The notes: a model not told the origin generated them from the sequence alone. A DNA stretch of 64,000 nt from Endozoicomonas sp. OPT23 (GCF_009653635.1 NZ_PPFD01000002.1:558001-622000); one strand, 5' to 3'. Counted from the first letter of the stretch, positions 9,453-18,049 are shown. Numbers and translations are program-made.

Positions 9453-10004
9453 TTATTTATACTCTTCTATTTTATCCACAGTCATTGCATACAGCGTATC
9501 AGTGTATTTGGATTCACCCTTTTCCACTTTCAGAGTACCAGTCAGCCAGTAAGGTACGTAACCGGCGTCTGTTACTTTGATACCTTTCTTGAAGCGTACG
9601 AAGATCGTCTGATTTGGTGGCGGTGGTGGTACATGGACGCAGGACCCGGCAGACGGAACCAGCAGTAGTTCAGTAGCCTTCTGGTTCTTATCGAGATTCA
9701 GCGGTACCAGATAGCCGGGAATCTTGACGTATCGACTGTTCAGTTTCTGAACCGGAATCTGTCCCAGTTCTTCCATGTAATCCATCGCTTCTTCCTGAGA
9801 CAGCTTACCGGCATTGAAGCGGTCTATCATGCTTTGCTCAGGTGGTGGCATCAGTGCTTCCCAGGTGATTTCGGAGATTTTCTGCTTTTTCTCCTTAACT
9901 ACGGGCTCTTTTTTGACCTGATTACTATAAGCCTGAGAGGAAATCCCCAGAGACAGCAAAGCCGTTACCGCGAACAGCTTTATTGATAATCGATTTTTTA
10001 TCAT
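9453..10004 (-). CDS. DUF3299 periplasmic protein, last gene of the zinc-uptake locus (ZrgD-like)
   Basis: A 183-residue exported protein with a signal peptide (LFAVTALLSLGISSQAYS) and a DUF3299 domain. The domain is recognised from WEALMPPPE, the segment around GYLVPLNL, and the proline motif SCVHVPPPPPNQTIFV. Proteins of this type are encoded beside the ABC genes of the ZrgABCDE zinc-uptake system described in Vibrio cholerae. The conserved Cys-x-His could bind metal, but that is inference. It starts 3 bases after the permease stop, clearly in the same operon. Assignment to the exact Zrg letter is by context. Confidence 0.8.
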   Translation of the reverse strand: MIKNRLSIKLFAVTALLSLGISSQAYSNQVKKEPVVKEKKQKISEITWEALMPPPEQSMIDRFNAGKLSQEEAMDYMEELGQIPVQKLNSRYVKIPGYLVPLNLDKNQKATELLLVPSAGSCVHVPPPPPNQTIFVRFKKGIKVTDAGYVPYWLTGTLKVEKGESKYTDTLYAMTVDKIEEYK

Positions 10005-10007
10005 ATT

Positions 10008-11273
10008 TTAAATCCTTATGGTCAGGCCATCGGCCAGAGAGTTCTTATAAGCACGCCATGCCGGAATAACTCCAAGCAGTAATGAGCAGCCAATCACACC
10101 TGAAGCCAGATAGAGCTCAAAAATACCGGGTGTCGAAATAGGCAGATAAAGACCGAGAGCGCTTTGTGCAATGGGTTGAATCAGCAAAAGAAGCCCGTAG
10201 AGCATTGCGAAGCCGAGCAGTGTGCCTGCAATGGCATAAATCAGGGACTCGATAATCATCAGTGAAAAAATATGTACCGGGCGTGCACCTACTGATCTGA
10301 GAATAGCCATCTCCCGTCGTCTTTCATTGAGAGATGAAAGAATGGTGGTCAGCATTCCTGTCAGGCCTGCCAATACCACCATAATGGAAATAACCAGTAA
10401 GGCTTTTTCAGCGCTACCAACCAGTTGCCAGAGTTCCTGTAATGCCACTCCGGGCAGAATGGCAGTAAGAGCTTCCTGTTTGAAATCATTCACCTTACGC
10501 TGGTAGCGGAAGGCAGCAATTCGGCTTTTTAATCCAACGTAGTAGGCGGTAATACTCTCAGGCTTTAACTGCATGGCTGCAGCCTTTTCTGCTGACACGG
10601 AAAAGGCTGCTATCGGTGGTGCGCCGTTTCGCCAGTCAATATGCAGGGCTTCTATACCTTCCAGAGAAACCAGAATAACCTTGTCCAGCGGTGTGCCTGT
10701 GGGCTCGAGAATGCCGGAGATTTGAAATGGTTTGTCATCATGGTCCTGTAAGCCGCTGCTCTCAACACCATGGCTGAGAATTACTTTCTGGCCAACGGTA
10801 TAACCCAGTTGTTGTGCTACGGTTGAGCCGATTACAGCGTCGTACAGCTTTGAGAAAGCTGCACCATCTTTGAATGACAGTGATTGTTCATCACCGTAGC
10901 GAAACTCTTTGAACAGTGTCTGGTTACTGCCCATAACACGGAATTCCCGGTGAGAATCGCCGAGAGCAATAGGAATAGTCCAGGCTACTGCGGGGTCGGA
11001 GGCAAGTTCCTGATACGTCTCCCAGGTAATGTTGTTGGTGGCATTGCCAATATGAAAGGAGGAGTAAAGGAGCAGGTTTAACGGGCTGCTTCTGGCGCCG
11101 ACAATCAAATCAGTACCAGAGAGAGAACTGGTAAAGCTGTTCTTGGCTTCCACTCTTATCCGTTCAACACCCAGTAACAGGGCAACACTGACGGCAATAG
11201 AAAGAATGGTCAGAAGTGCTGAAATACGACGGTTCTTCAGGCTCTTTAGCGACAGACTCCAGATAGATGTCAT
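10008..11273 (-). CDS. ABC transporter permease, FtsX/MacB type (ZrgC-like)
   Basis: The 421-residue protein has the MacB/FtsX layout. It has one N-terminal helix (RRISALLTILSIAVSVALLLG), a large periplasmic domain (about 45-280), then three C-terminal helices including the conserved ERRREMAILRSVGARP loop. Such permeases do not form a substrate channel in the classical way. With its ATPase it would power a periplasmic metal-acquisition step in the Zrg system. Its ATG overlaps the ATPase stop by 4 bases. Function in zinc uptake is inferred from the neighbours. Confidence 0.85.
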   Translation of the reverse strand: MTSIWSLSLKSLKNRRISALLTILSIAVSVALLLGVERIRVEAKNSFTSSLSGTDLIVGARSSPLNLLLYSSFHIGNATNNITWETYQELASDPAVAWTIPIALGDSHREFRVMGSNQTLFKEFRYGDEQSLSFKDGAAFSKLYDAVIGSTVAQQLGYTVGQKVILSHGVESSGLQDHDDKPFQISGILEPTGTPLDKVILVSLEGIEALHIDWRNGAPPIAAFSVSAEKAAAMQLKPESITAYYVGLKSRIAAFRYQRKVNDFKQEALTAILPGVALQELWQLVGSAEKALLVISIMVVLAGLTGMLTTILSSLNERRREMAILRSVGARPVHIFSLMIIESLIYAIAGTLLGFAMLYGLLLLIQPIAQSALGLYLPISTPGIFELYLASGVIGCSLLLGVIPAWRAYKNSLADGLTIRI

Positions 11274-11995
11274 ACAGCCTCCCTGTTCTGTTGACTGGCT
11301 CTGTTGATTTCCGGCAACACAATAGTGCGGTCAAACAGAGGTTCCAGTGATGAATCATGGCTGACAAACATCAGCGTACTGCCGGATGATTCGCACTCAC
11401 TGAACAGCAGCTTGATAAAGGCCTCGCGGGTATCAGTATCCAGAGCCGAGGTGGGTTCGTCGGCAATCAACAGTTCAGGGCTGCCAATCAGGGCTCTGGC
11501 TGCGGCTACCCGTTGTTGCTGGCCAATACTCAGTTCAGTAACCGGACGTGAGAGTAACTCCGGGTCGACTAGACCCAGAGTCTGGAGCAACCTTGCCGCT
11601 TCCTGTTCAGGCTTTCTTCCTGTTGCTGACACTCTGTCGTGTCTGCCTTTGGCAAACGAGAGTGGCAGAGTGATGTTTTCAGCGACAGAAAGGTAGGGAA
11701 TCAGATTAAACATCTGAAAAATAAAGCCTGTATGTTCAGCCCGGTGCAGGTCGCGCTGTGCTGGAGGCAGCTGTGCAAGATTGGTGTTCAATACTTTTAC
11801 ACTGCCGGAATCAGGTGTAAGTACACCACCCAGCAAGCCGAGCAGTGTGGTTTTACCTGAACCTGAAGGTCCTCGAATGAATACCTTTTCGCCTTGAGTA
11901 ATACTCAGGCTCTGGATATCCAGAATGGGTTTGTCTTCTGTCCAGCTGAACTGAACATTTTCCAGCTCAACGACAGGGTTGCTCCTGTGGCTCAT
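11270..11995 (-). CDS. ABC transporter ATP-binding protein (ZrgB-like)
   Basis: A LolD/MacB-class ATPase of 241 residues. It carries Walker A GPSGSGKTTLL, the Q-loop FIFQMFNLIPYLSV, the signature LSIGQQQRVAAARAL, Walker B LLIADEPTSALD, and the switch His in LMFVSHD. It sits between the FtsX-like permease (4-base overlap) and the His-rich zinc protein (1-base gap), so it is the motor of the same transporter. Confidence 0.9.
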   Translation of the reverse strand: MSHRSNPVVELENVQFSWTEDKPILDIQSLSITQGEKVFIRGPSGSGKTTLLGLLGGVLTPDSGSVKVLNTNLAQLPPAQRDLHRAEHTGFIFQMFNLIPYLSVAENITLPLSFAKGRHDRVSATGRKPEQEAARLLQTLGLVDPELLSRPVTELSIGQQQRVAAARALIGSPELLIADEPTSALDTDTREAFIKLLFSECESSGSTLMFVSHDSSLEPLFDRTIVLPEINRASQQNREAV

Positions 11996-11996
11996 T

Positions 11997-12689
11997 TTAG
12001 AACGTCACCTTATTGTGTTTGCGGGTCAGTTCCAGTGAGACTTGTCCGCGATCTGTGAACCCTTGTACAGCCAGTTCTTCACTGTTTTTGAAACGAGTGA
12101 ACAGGGTGGTTTTCAGGCTGTTCACTGCTTGTGGTTTGTCACAGCGGTAGTGGTAGGTGGCAGAGATATCCAGATGTGCCGAGCCTTCTTCGCCATGATG
12201 TTCCTCATGCTCATCATCATGATTTTCACTATGGTGTTTATCATGCTCGTCCTTATGGTCTTCATCATGATGCTTATCGTGATCACCTGACTCATGCTTT
12301 TCGTGGTGATCGTCATGCTTTTCATGGTGCTTATCATGGTCATCGTGATGCTCGCCCTCTTCTTCATGCTCCTCACCCGAGAGAGCATTGGCGGCAATCA
12401 GCTGGCATTGGGCTGCTTCTGTAAACTGCCAGAGGGAGTCGGACTCCAGAGCTTTCAATGCTTCTTTCAATTGGGCTTTCTGCTGATCAGTAGTGATGCT
12501 TTCAAAGCCAAGAATGTCATTGGCCGGTACTTCCAGCTCAAGATGAATATCTCGGCCATCAATGGCGAAGTTCAGCTGACCTTCACCATGAATATGGGCG
12601 TCGGCGTGTCGTGTGCCTTCAGCAGAGGCTGCTGTTGAAATAGCGGTACAGAGCAGTACGGCACTGGCCGCTTTCAGTGGTGTAAACAT
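11997..12689 (-). CDS. zrgA: Histidine-rich zinc-uptake protein, ZrgA/DUF2796 family
   Basis: A 230-residue periplasmic protein. It has a signal peptide (AASAVLLCTAISTAASAEG), then a HADAHIHGEGQLNFAIDG segment characteristic of the DUF2796/ZrgA family. A striking His/Asp/Glu-rich tract spans about residues 113-170 with repeated HDKHH, HDDHHEKH and HHDEDHKDEH units. A C-terminal domain (SATYHYRCDKP...) follows. The His tract is expected to bind zinc and pass it toward the ABC module encoded immediately downstream. The tract is made of short imperfect repeats and so is likely to vary in length between strains. Confidence 0.88.
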   Translation of the reverse strand: MFTPLKAASAVLLCTAISTAASAEGTRHADAHIHGEGQLNFAIDGRDIHLELEVPANDILGFESITTDQQKAQLKEALKALESDSLWQFTEAAQCQLIAANALSGEEHEEEGEHHDDHDKHHEKHDDHHEKHESGDHDKHHDEDHKDEHDKHHSENHDDEHEEHHGEEGSAHLDISATYHYRCDKPQAVNSLKTTLFTRFKNSEELAVQGFTDRGQVSLELTRKHNKVTF

Positions 12690-12774
12690 GTTTCATATCC
12701 TGAGGTCGGTACAGCAATACGCCCTTTTTAATCGTCAAAGTTATTTAAAGGCGCTCTCAATTGTGTTGGCAGAT

Positions 12775-13143
12775 TCAGGATATAGCGGGAGGGGCACGGG
12801 TCAGGCGTTTGGTAACAGGAAATGATTTGGGTAGAGAAATAACAGGTTCAGTAACAATTTCAGTATCAGTTACTGCAGGTAGAGACCATGTAATAAGGCT
12901 GGCAGGTGTCTGGGCAATCAGCTGGCAGCTGGCAGAGTGGTGTTGATCAGAATGCCAGTGGCCTACGTGTTCTTTATGGTTCAGACCTTTGAAAGAGAGT
13001 CCGAGTTCCGCCCGGAAATCAGTAAGGCTCTGGTGGTTATGGCTGACAGTAAAGGTAAGGGCCAGTAAATAGGCGACGATCAGCAGCCAGGCAACGCTTA
13101 CGCTGCTCTGTTTTTTCCTGCTGCTGATCAGTGTATCGCTCAT
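12775..13143 (-). CDS. Small His-rich membrane or exported protein heading the zinc locus
   Basis: A 122-residue protein with one hydrophobic N-terminal helix (VSVAWLLIVAYLLALTFTV). A region rich in His follows (SHNHQ, NHKEHVGHWHSDQHHSASC), then a tail with no recognised domain. It precedes the ZrgA-like gene by 85 bases on the same strand and lies just downstream of a Zur-like palindrome. It is therefore probably the first gene of the zinc operon. I do not recognise the family with confidence. A fifth Zrg component or a metal-binding accessory protein is an inference from His content and position. Confidence 0.7.
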   Translation of the reverse strand: MSDTLISSRKKQSSVSVAWLLIVAYLLALTFTVSHNHQSLTDFRAELGLSFKGLNHKEHVGHWHSDQHHSASCQLIAQTPASLITWSLPAVTDTEIVTEPVISLPKSFPVTKRLTRAPPAIS

Positions 13144-13212
13144 ATAGCTCTGGCACTCAACCTGTCATAACTGTTTGTTGGCTATCTTCTTTATTTTTAT
13201 AATCTTTTGCAA

Positions 13213-13222
13213 TGTTATAACA
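13213..13222. promoter_or_regulatory. Candidate Zur operator upstream of the zinc locus
   Basis: The perfect palindrome TGTTATAACA lies in AATGTTATAACAGTATT, about 70 bases upstream of the first gene of the minus-strand zinc locus. It resembles the gammaproteobacterial Zur consensus, which is built on TGTTATA...TATAACA half-sites, though with a collapsed centre. Zinc-responsive repression is inferred. No other such site was noticed upstream of the ZrgA-like gene. Confidence 0.5.
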
Positions 13223-13320
13223 GTATTTAACTGGTCAGAATGAGACCTTCTACGGTTTGATGCGGCTTATTGAGGTGGTGTGAAAGTACGATTACTAAGT
13301 AATCGACTTGTAGCCAGAAC

Positions 13321-13830
13321 TTACAGCATGGTTTTTATCAGGTTTTTACGACTGCGCCATGACGTCAATACGACAGCAGCTAAGTGAATAGCCGCAAAAA
13401 TCAGTAAGCCATCAACCAGCCAGCTGTGCCATTCATAGACGACATAGTCAAAGCCAAAATCAGTGTCCTGCAGCCAGCCAGTAAAGGCTGCACCAGCAAG
13501 GCTGAACCACATCAGCCAGACGGCAATAACACCAAGAGGGTTATGGCCTGCGAGTTCTGGTACATCGCCAGCTTTTAGCTCTTCAAGGTGTTCCCTGATT
13601 TTTGCTGGAGAGGTGGTCATACTGCTGATCTTTGCAGGTTCAGGTGCCAGCAGCAGGCCGTAGCCAATTCTCAGGCCTATAAGTGCCAGAATGCTCCAGC
13701 CGAAATATTCATGCAGTTCATCACCGCCCTCGGTCACGAAATGATTCGCTAAAAAGAGGGTGGCAACGCTCCAGTGAATAAACTGAACCAGGCGGGGCCA
13801 GCGGAAGCTGTCAGACATCGAGTTTGACAT
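13321..13830 (-). CDS. Cytochrome b561-family membrane protein
   Basis: A 169-residue four-helix di-heme cytochrome b of the b561/YceJ-like group. Candidate heme ligands are the His residues in RLVQFIHWSVATL, NHFV, LHEYFGW and the C-terminal YEWHSWLVDGLLIFAAIHLAA. It would pass electrons between the quinone pool and a periplasmic partner. It overlaps the end of the upstream cytochrome b562-like gene by 20 bases, making that soluble protein the obvious partner. Confidence 0.85.
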   Translation of the reverse strand: MSNSMSDSFRWPRLVQFIHWSVATLFLANHFVTEGGDELHEYFGWSILALIGLRIGYGLLLAPEPAKISSMTTSPAKIREHLEELKAGDVPELAGHNPLGVIAVWLMWFSLAGAAFTGWLQDTDFGFDYVVYEWHSWLVDGLLIFAAIHLAAVVLTSWRSRKNLIKTML

Positions 13831-14197
13831 GGTATTTTTTCTTAAGCTTGTTCAGAGCCTTGAACTGCTTGCGAGCCAGGTCCATATCACCGCTATCGAT
13901 AGCAGCCTGAATAGAGTTGATCTGTCGCTGCAGCTCTTTCATACCATCCTTGAATTCAGAAGGGGCATGATCATTAGCGTCGGCACTGGCATTTTTTGCG
14001 TGCCTTTTTATTTCGTTAAGATACTTCTGCAGTTGTTCTATATTTTCGGCTTTAGCTGTACGACGCAGATTCCAGTTCATCTGCTTCATTTCAGCACGCA
14101 TCTGGTCACTGTGGTATTCATGGCCTGAAGCCATGCTGGAAGAGCCAGTCAGTGTCAGTAAAAGAGGTAAAAACAGAGAGAGAAAACGTTTGGTCAT
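13811..14197 (-). CDS. cybC: Periplasmic cytochrome b562-like protein
   Basis: A signal peptide (FLSLFLPLLLTLTGSSSMAS) is followed by a four-helix-bundle domain of about 105 residues. Compared from memory with E. coli cytochrome b562, the axial Met is retained in EMKQMNWNLRRTAKAEN and the axial His in KKYHVKLDV near the C-terminus. Both heme ligands are thus present. The physiological role of b562 is not settled. Overlap with the b561-family gene suggests a two-component electron shuttle. Confidence 0.8.
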   Translation of the reverse strand: MTKRFLSLFLPLLLTLTGSSSMASGHEYHSDQMRAEMKQMNWNLRRTAKAENIEQLQKYLNEIKRHAKNASADANDHAPSEFKDGMKELQRQINSIQAAIDSGDMDLARKQFKALNKLKKKYHVKLDV

Positions 14198-14246
14198 GCT
14201 TTGATATATTCTTTGTGCTTCGCTTGGTGTCGCATGATAAAGATAT

Positions 14247-14269
14247 TGCCGCCTTATAAGAAGACGGCA
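14247..14269 (-). terminator. Terminator after fabV
   Basis: Read on the minus strand, TGCCGTCTT, a 5-base loop and AAGGCGGCA form a stem with one G-U pair, followed by ATATCTTTATC. It sits between the fabV stop and the start of the cytochrome pair. Confidence 0.6.
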
Positions 14270-14296
14270 GAGTGTAAATTATTGGCAGGTAGTTTT

Positions 14297-15457
14297 TTAT
14301 CTGCTACTTGAGAGTGTTTCCCGGAAGAAACCATTGAGTTCCAGAAACTCTGATTTCAGACCGTCAAAATCCAGTAGTGACTTGAAATTATCCTCTGTCA
14401 TTTGCTCAAGAAGCTGTCTGACATTGTTTTGTACTTCAGGTTTCAGCTCCCAGTCATCCATTCGAATCAGATTTTCACTGTCCACTACCGAATTGCCGAA
14501 GGGTTTTAGCTTTTCGCTGAACATGCGTTGCATCTGTTCAATGCAGCCTTCATGAAGGTTGAGCTCTTTCATGACTTTATACAAGGCCATGATATAAGGG
14601 CCAAAACCGGGAATAAAGACACTGGCTTTGGTCACTAATGCCTTGCAGACAGCAACTCTTGCTTCACCACTGAAAGGTTTTAATAAATCGTTAATCTTGG
14701 CTGCGTGTCGTTGCAGGTCCTGCTTGGCAAAGCCGAGCGTACCCTGGTGATAAAGTTCATGGGTGATTTCCGGCCCTATATAGGAGTAAGCCAGAGTTTT
14801 AACATCTTTTGCCAGTAGCTTTTTATCAGCCAGCAGGTTTATCCACTCGTGCCAGTCTTCGCCACCCATTACCTTTACGGTGTCGTTGATTTCTTTCTGA
14901 CTGGCGGGTTCAAGTGTGACCGGATGTAGCGTTTCATGCTCAAGGTCAAGGGTCATTCCCTGATACTTCTGCCCGGTGGGTTTGATAGCGGAACGAACCA
15001 GTTCGCCCGTCTGGTGGTCCGGGCGAATGCCCGTAGCCAGACTGTAAACAACCAGATCGACCTTGCCTTCAAAGCGCTCCTTAATGGTATTTACAACATG
15101 CTGTCGAATGGCAGGGGAGAAAGCGTCACCAACAATGTTGTGAGCAATAAGTTCATCCTTTCCAGCAGTTTCACAAAATGCCAGGTTGTTATACCAGCCT
15201 GCGGTTCCGCAGCCCGTTTCAGAAGGGCTGCGCTCAAAAGATACGCCAATGGTGTCTGCGCCAGCGCCAAACGCTGCAGCAATTCTGGTAGCGAGACCAA
15301 AACCGGAGGACGCGCCAATAATCAGAACCCGTTTTGGGGTATAGGCAGGTGTGGGTTGTTCTTTTACAAAGTTAATCTGCTTAAGAACAGCTTTACTGCA
15401 ACCTTCCGGATCGCAGTTACGGGCAATAACGCCCTTGATGATAGGTTCGATAGCCAT
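14297..15457 (-). CDS. fabV: Trans-2-enoyl-CoA/ACP reductase FabV
   Basis: FabV is an NADH-dependent enoyl reductase catalysing the last step of fatty-acid elongation, insensitive or less sensitive to triclosan than FabI. The start MAIEPIIKGVIARNCDPEG matches the family, so I place it at 15457 and not at an upstream ATG (15520); GGA lies about 8 bases before it. The Rossmann segment KRVLIIGASSGFGLATRI is present. The catalytic Tyr-x8-Lys of the family is visible in ELYHQGTLGFAK. The 386-residue length is slightly under the usual 395-400. No FabI is visible here, so FabV may be the main enoyl reductase. Confidence 0.94.
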   Translation of the reverse strand: MAIEPIIKGVIARNCDPEGCSKAVLKQINFVKEQPTPAYTPKRVLIIGASSGFGLATRIAAAFGAGADTIGVSFERSPSETGCGTAGWYNNLAFCETAGKDELIAHNIVGDAFSPAIRQHVVNTIKERFEGKVDLVVYSLATGIRPDHQTGELVRSAIKPTGQKYQGMTLDLEHETLHPVTLEPASQKEINDTVKVMGGEDWHEWINLLADKKLLAKDVKTLAYSYIGPEITHELYHQGTLGFAKQDLQRHAAKINDLLKPFSGEARVAVCKALVTKASVFIPGFGPYIMALYKVMKELNLHEGCIEQMQRMFSEKLKPFGNSVVDSENLIRMDDWELKPEVQNNVRQLLEQMTEDNFKSLLDFDGLKSEFLELNGFFRETLSSSR

Positions 15458-15583
15458 AGTAATTCCGGGCTCTATGGTAAACAGGTGCTGGATGCTGGCA
15501 CTGGCTTGCGTAAGTGTCAATAACGCCTAAGCCTGAAGGCTCAAGAGTATCGAAGAGTTGCCCGGAGCTTTTTTGTCTGATTT

Positions 15584-16024
15584 TTATGGGTTGGAACCAG
15601 TTGCCAGTTTGTCTCCCTTCGCCATCCATTCCTTAACGCCTCCTTTATAATGCATCACATTGGTATAACCATTGGCGGTGAAGAAATCGACACCCTTCAT
15701 CCATGACGTGCATTCAGGGCTCCAGCAATAAACGACTACCGGATAGTTTTTAAGGAATGGCAGTTTCAACTGTTCACGGTCAGACAGAGAATAAGCGCCC
15801 GGTAGATGACCCTTTTCGTAATTTTCTTTTCTATTGGCATCAACAACAAAGGCTTCGTTGTTTTTTCTTGCCTGCTTAAGTGCCTGATAGCTTATTTCAG
15901 GATACAGCTTCTCATAAGCTTCAAGACGGTCGTGGCTTTCATTGGCTTGAACAGCAGTTGATATAACACTAAGAGCCAGAGACAGGGCTAACAGTTGTGG
16001 TGTTCTGAAAGGCAGGCTGAACAT
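15584..16024 (-). CDS. Exported rhodanese-like sulfurtransferase
   Basis: A 146-residue protein with a signal peptide (LLALSLALSVISTAVQA) and one rhodanese domain. The domain is recognised from FVVDANRKENYEKGHLPGAYSL and the active-site loop beginning at Cys in VVVYCWSPECTSW, then YKGGVKEWMAKGD. The loop has a second Cys five residues after the first. It probably transfers sulfur or handles thiols in the periplasm; the substrate is unknown. Confidence 0.85.
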   Translation of the reverse strand: MFSLPFRTPQLLALSLALSVISTAVQANESHDRLEAYEKLYPEISYQALKQARKNNEAFVVDANRKENYEKGHLPGAYSLSDREQLKLPFLKNYPVVVYCWSPECTSWMKGVDFFTANGYTNVMHYKGGVKEWMAKGDKLATGSNP

Positions 16025-16097
16025 GGCTGTACTCCCAAGTAAAGTGAATGGGAGTATAGCTGCCAGCCTGAAGCCTGCTTATCTGGTAGGGATGTGC

Positions 16098-16391
16098 TTA
16101 CTTTGCACCAGCGTTTCTTAAGGCTTGAATGTAAGGTGTGGCATGACGTTGTTGTTCCAGAGTGGAGAGAAAGCTACTTCCCTCAGCAGTAACCGGGTTC
16201 AGGTCTTGTCCGCTTTCTACATAAAAGCCCAGAAAACGTTCAAAATCTTCTGCTCTTAATGACCGGTAAGCACGAGTCAGAACATGCAGTGCTTGGTTTT
16301 CACCAGCTGGTGCCTGAAGGCTCAAGTACTCTTTGATTCTTTCATCGCCCAGTACTTCGCCAATGACTTTCTGTTTATCTTTTTTCAGCAT
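16098..16391 (-). CDS. PA4642-family small protein
   Basis: A 97-residue cytoplasmic protein without hydrophobic segments. The N-terminus LKKDKQKVIGEVLGDERIKEYL, the segment RAEDFERFLGFYVESG and the C-terminal YIQALRNAGAK resemble Pseudomonas PA4642-type proteins as I remember them. The function of the family is not known to me. It appears monocistronic. Confidence 0.75.
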   Translation of the reverse strand: MLKKDKQKVIGEVLGDERIKEYLSLQAPAGENQALHVLTRAYRSLRAEDFERFLGFYVESGQDLNPVTAEGSSFLSTLEQQRHATPYIQALRNAGAK

Positions 16392-16747
16392 GTGCTATTC
16401 ATCCGGTTGATTTCGTCCCTCAGATCCAGCTTTGGCAGGATATTAACTTCGAGAGAGGAACGCTCTGTTTAGAAGCTTTGTTTATGTTTTCTTGTGGATT
16501 ACTCTGATTTTTTTGCTGGAGTAACCAATAAAGCAGGACTCAAACGGTGAGCTGCTGATTGCCCGTCATTCTACCTGATGCAGAGGAAACTTTAAGGCCG
16601 CTCTAATGACACCTTTTTATATGTCTATACTTTTCTGATTCATACGCTCATCTGAAATAGTTATAAACAGCACTTATAAGCAGTATTTATAAACCATGGT
16701 TCAGATGAAGAATTCAATGGCTGGAAGCCTGATTATTGGGTCCATCT
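16392..16747. other. Intergenic region with three 13-bp direct repeats
   Basis: No gene is seen in this divergent spacer. Its most structured part is at 16661-16699, where TTATAA recurs at 16661, 16674 and 16687 as three consecutive 13-base units of the form TTATAARCAGYAY. The array ends about 50 bases before the transporter start and could be an operator for a protein binding successive helical turns. Confidence 0.45.
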
Positions 16748-18049
16748 ATGTCAGATAGTTCTGTTAAACCTGAGACACCCGCTGATACGGACTGTGAACA
16801 TTCTGTGGCAGAACGTTGGACGTCACGGGATTCTGGCTGGATGATGAACCTTTTTGGTACTGCTGTTGGTGCCGGAATTTTATACCTGCCAATTAATGCC
16901 GGTGCGGGTGGTATCTGGCCCCTGATTATTCTATCGCTGCTGGCAGGTCCCATGGTCTGGCTGGCGCACAGAAACCTTGTTCGTTTTTGTCTGGCTTCCG
17001 CGAACCCTAATGCCAATATTACCGGAACCGTGAGTGAGTACTTTGGTTCTAGGTCTGGCAAAGTTCTGACTCTTGCTTACTTCATGTCTATCTATCCGAT
17101 TATGTTGCTCTACGGTATAGGCATTACCAACGTGGCAATGAGTTACATAGAATATCAACTTCACTGGCAACCACCGTCGAGACTGTTACTCAGCTTTATA
17201 CTGGTTTCCATTCTTGTTGCCATCATGCACATCGGTGAGGCATGGATGCTGAGAGCGGTGAAGATGATGTGTTATCCGCTGGTGGCTATTCTACTCTGTA
17301 TATCGCTCTATCTCATTCCCCAGTGGAATATGGCTGCTTTTGATCAGCCGTTTAATTTTCATGACATGTTGGTGACTCTGTTTCTTACCACGCCGCTGCT
17401 GATTTTCTCTTTTAATCATTCTCCTGCCTGTTCAGCCTTCGCCAGGGCATATCGATTAAGCATTCCTGACAGACAGCAATGTGAAAACAAAACGGCACTG
17501 ATTCTAAAAAGAAACACCGTGCTCTTGCTGGTGGTGATTCTAAGTTTTGTTTTTTCCTGTGTGCTGGCATTAACACCGGCTGAGCTTCAACAGGCAAAAG
17601 ATTTAAATGTTCCAGTACTGTCTGTTCTTGCTAACCGTACTGGTGAATCGTCGTTTGGCTGGGTTGCTCCGGTTATTGCCTTTCTGGCTATTGCCAGCTC
17701 TTTCTTTGGTGTGTATCTGGGTAGTCTTGAAGGTCTACAAGGGTTGATCACTCAGCAATGGTTAACACACAACAAGCACAAGCCATTGAATACAGCTGCG
17801 CTCAGAAGAGGAACTGTTTTATTCTGTTTTCTTACCTGTTGGCTGGCAGGTTATGCCAACTGGAGCGTTATAGGAATGGTTCAGATGCTGGTGGTGCCTA
17901 TACTGGCAACAATTCTTTATCTGATGCCGCTCTATGCTATCTATCGAGTGAGTAATCTCCGTCATTATCGAAACTATTTTCTCGATTTCTTTACCCTGAT
18001 TGTTGGGATTGTGGCGATCACGGCCTTTGTTGCGGACAAGCTGCTGTAA
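16748..18049 (+). CDS. SdaC/TdcC-like amino-acid:proton (HAAAP family) transporter
   Basis: A polytopic inner-membrane permease of 433 residues with about 11 helices. The first helix motif GTAVGAGILYLPINAGAGG is diagnostic of the hydroxy/aromatic amino acid permease family. Closest by memory are serine/threonine transporters (SdaC, TdcC); the substrate cannot be fixed from sequence. I chose the ATG at 16748 over an in-frame TTG 12 bases earlier. No catabolic partner lies beside it. Confidence 0.85.
   Translation: MSDSSVKPETPADTDCEHSVAERWTSRDSGWMMNLFGTAVGAGILYLPINAGAGGIWPLIILSLLAGPMVWLAHRNLVRFCLASANPNANITGTVSEYFGSRSGKVLTLAYFMSIYPIMLLYGIGITNVAMSYIEYQLHWQPPSRLLLSFILVSILVAIMHIGEAWMLRAVKMMCYPLVAILLCISLYLIPQWNMAAFDQPFNFHDMLVTLFLTTPLLIFSFNHSPACSAFARAYRLSIPDRQQCENKTALILKRNTVLLLVVILSFVFSCVLALTPAELQQAKDLNVPVLSVLANRTGESSFGWVAPVIAFLAIASSFFGVYLGSLEGLQGLITQQWLTHNKHKPLNTAALRRGTVLFCFLTCWLAGYANWSVIGMVQMLVVPILATILYLMPLYAIYRVSNLRHYRNYFLDFFTLIVGIVAITAFVADKLL

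Noticed and set aside
12131-12638. Met- and His-rich open frames antisense or out of frame in the ZrgA-like gene
   Set aside because: They are by-products of the CAT/GAT repeat tract in the real gene.
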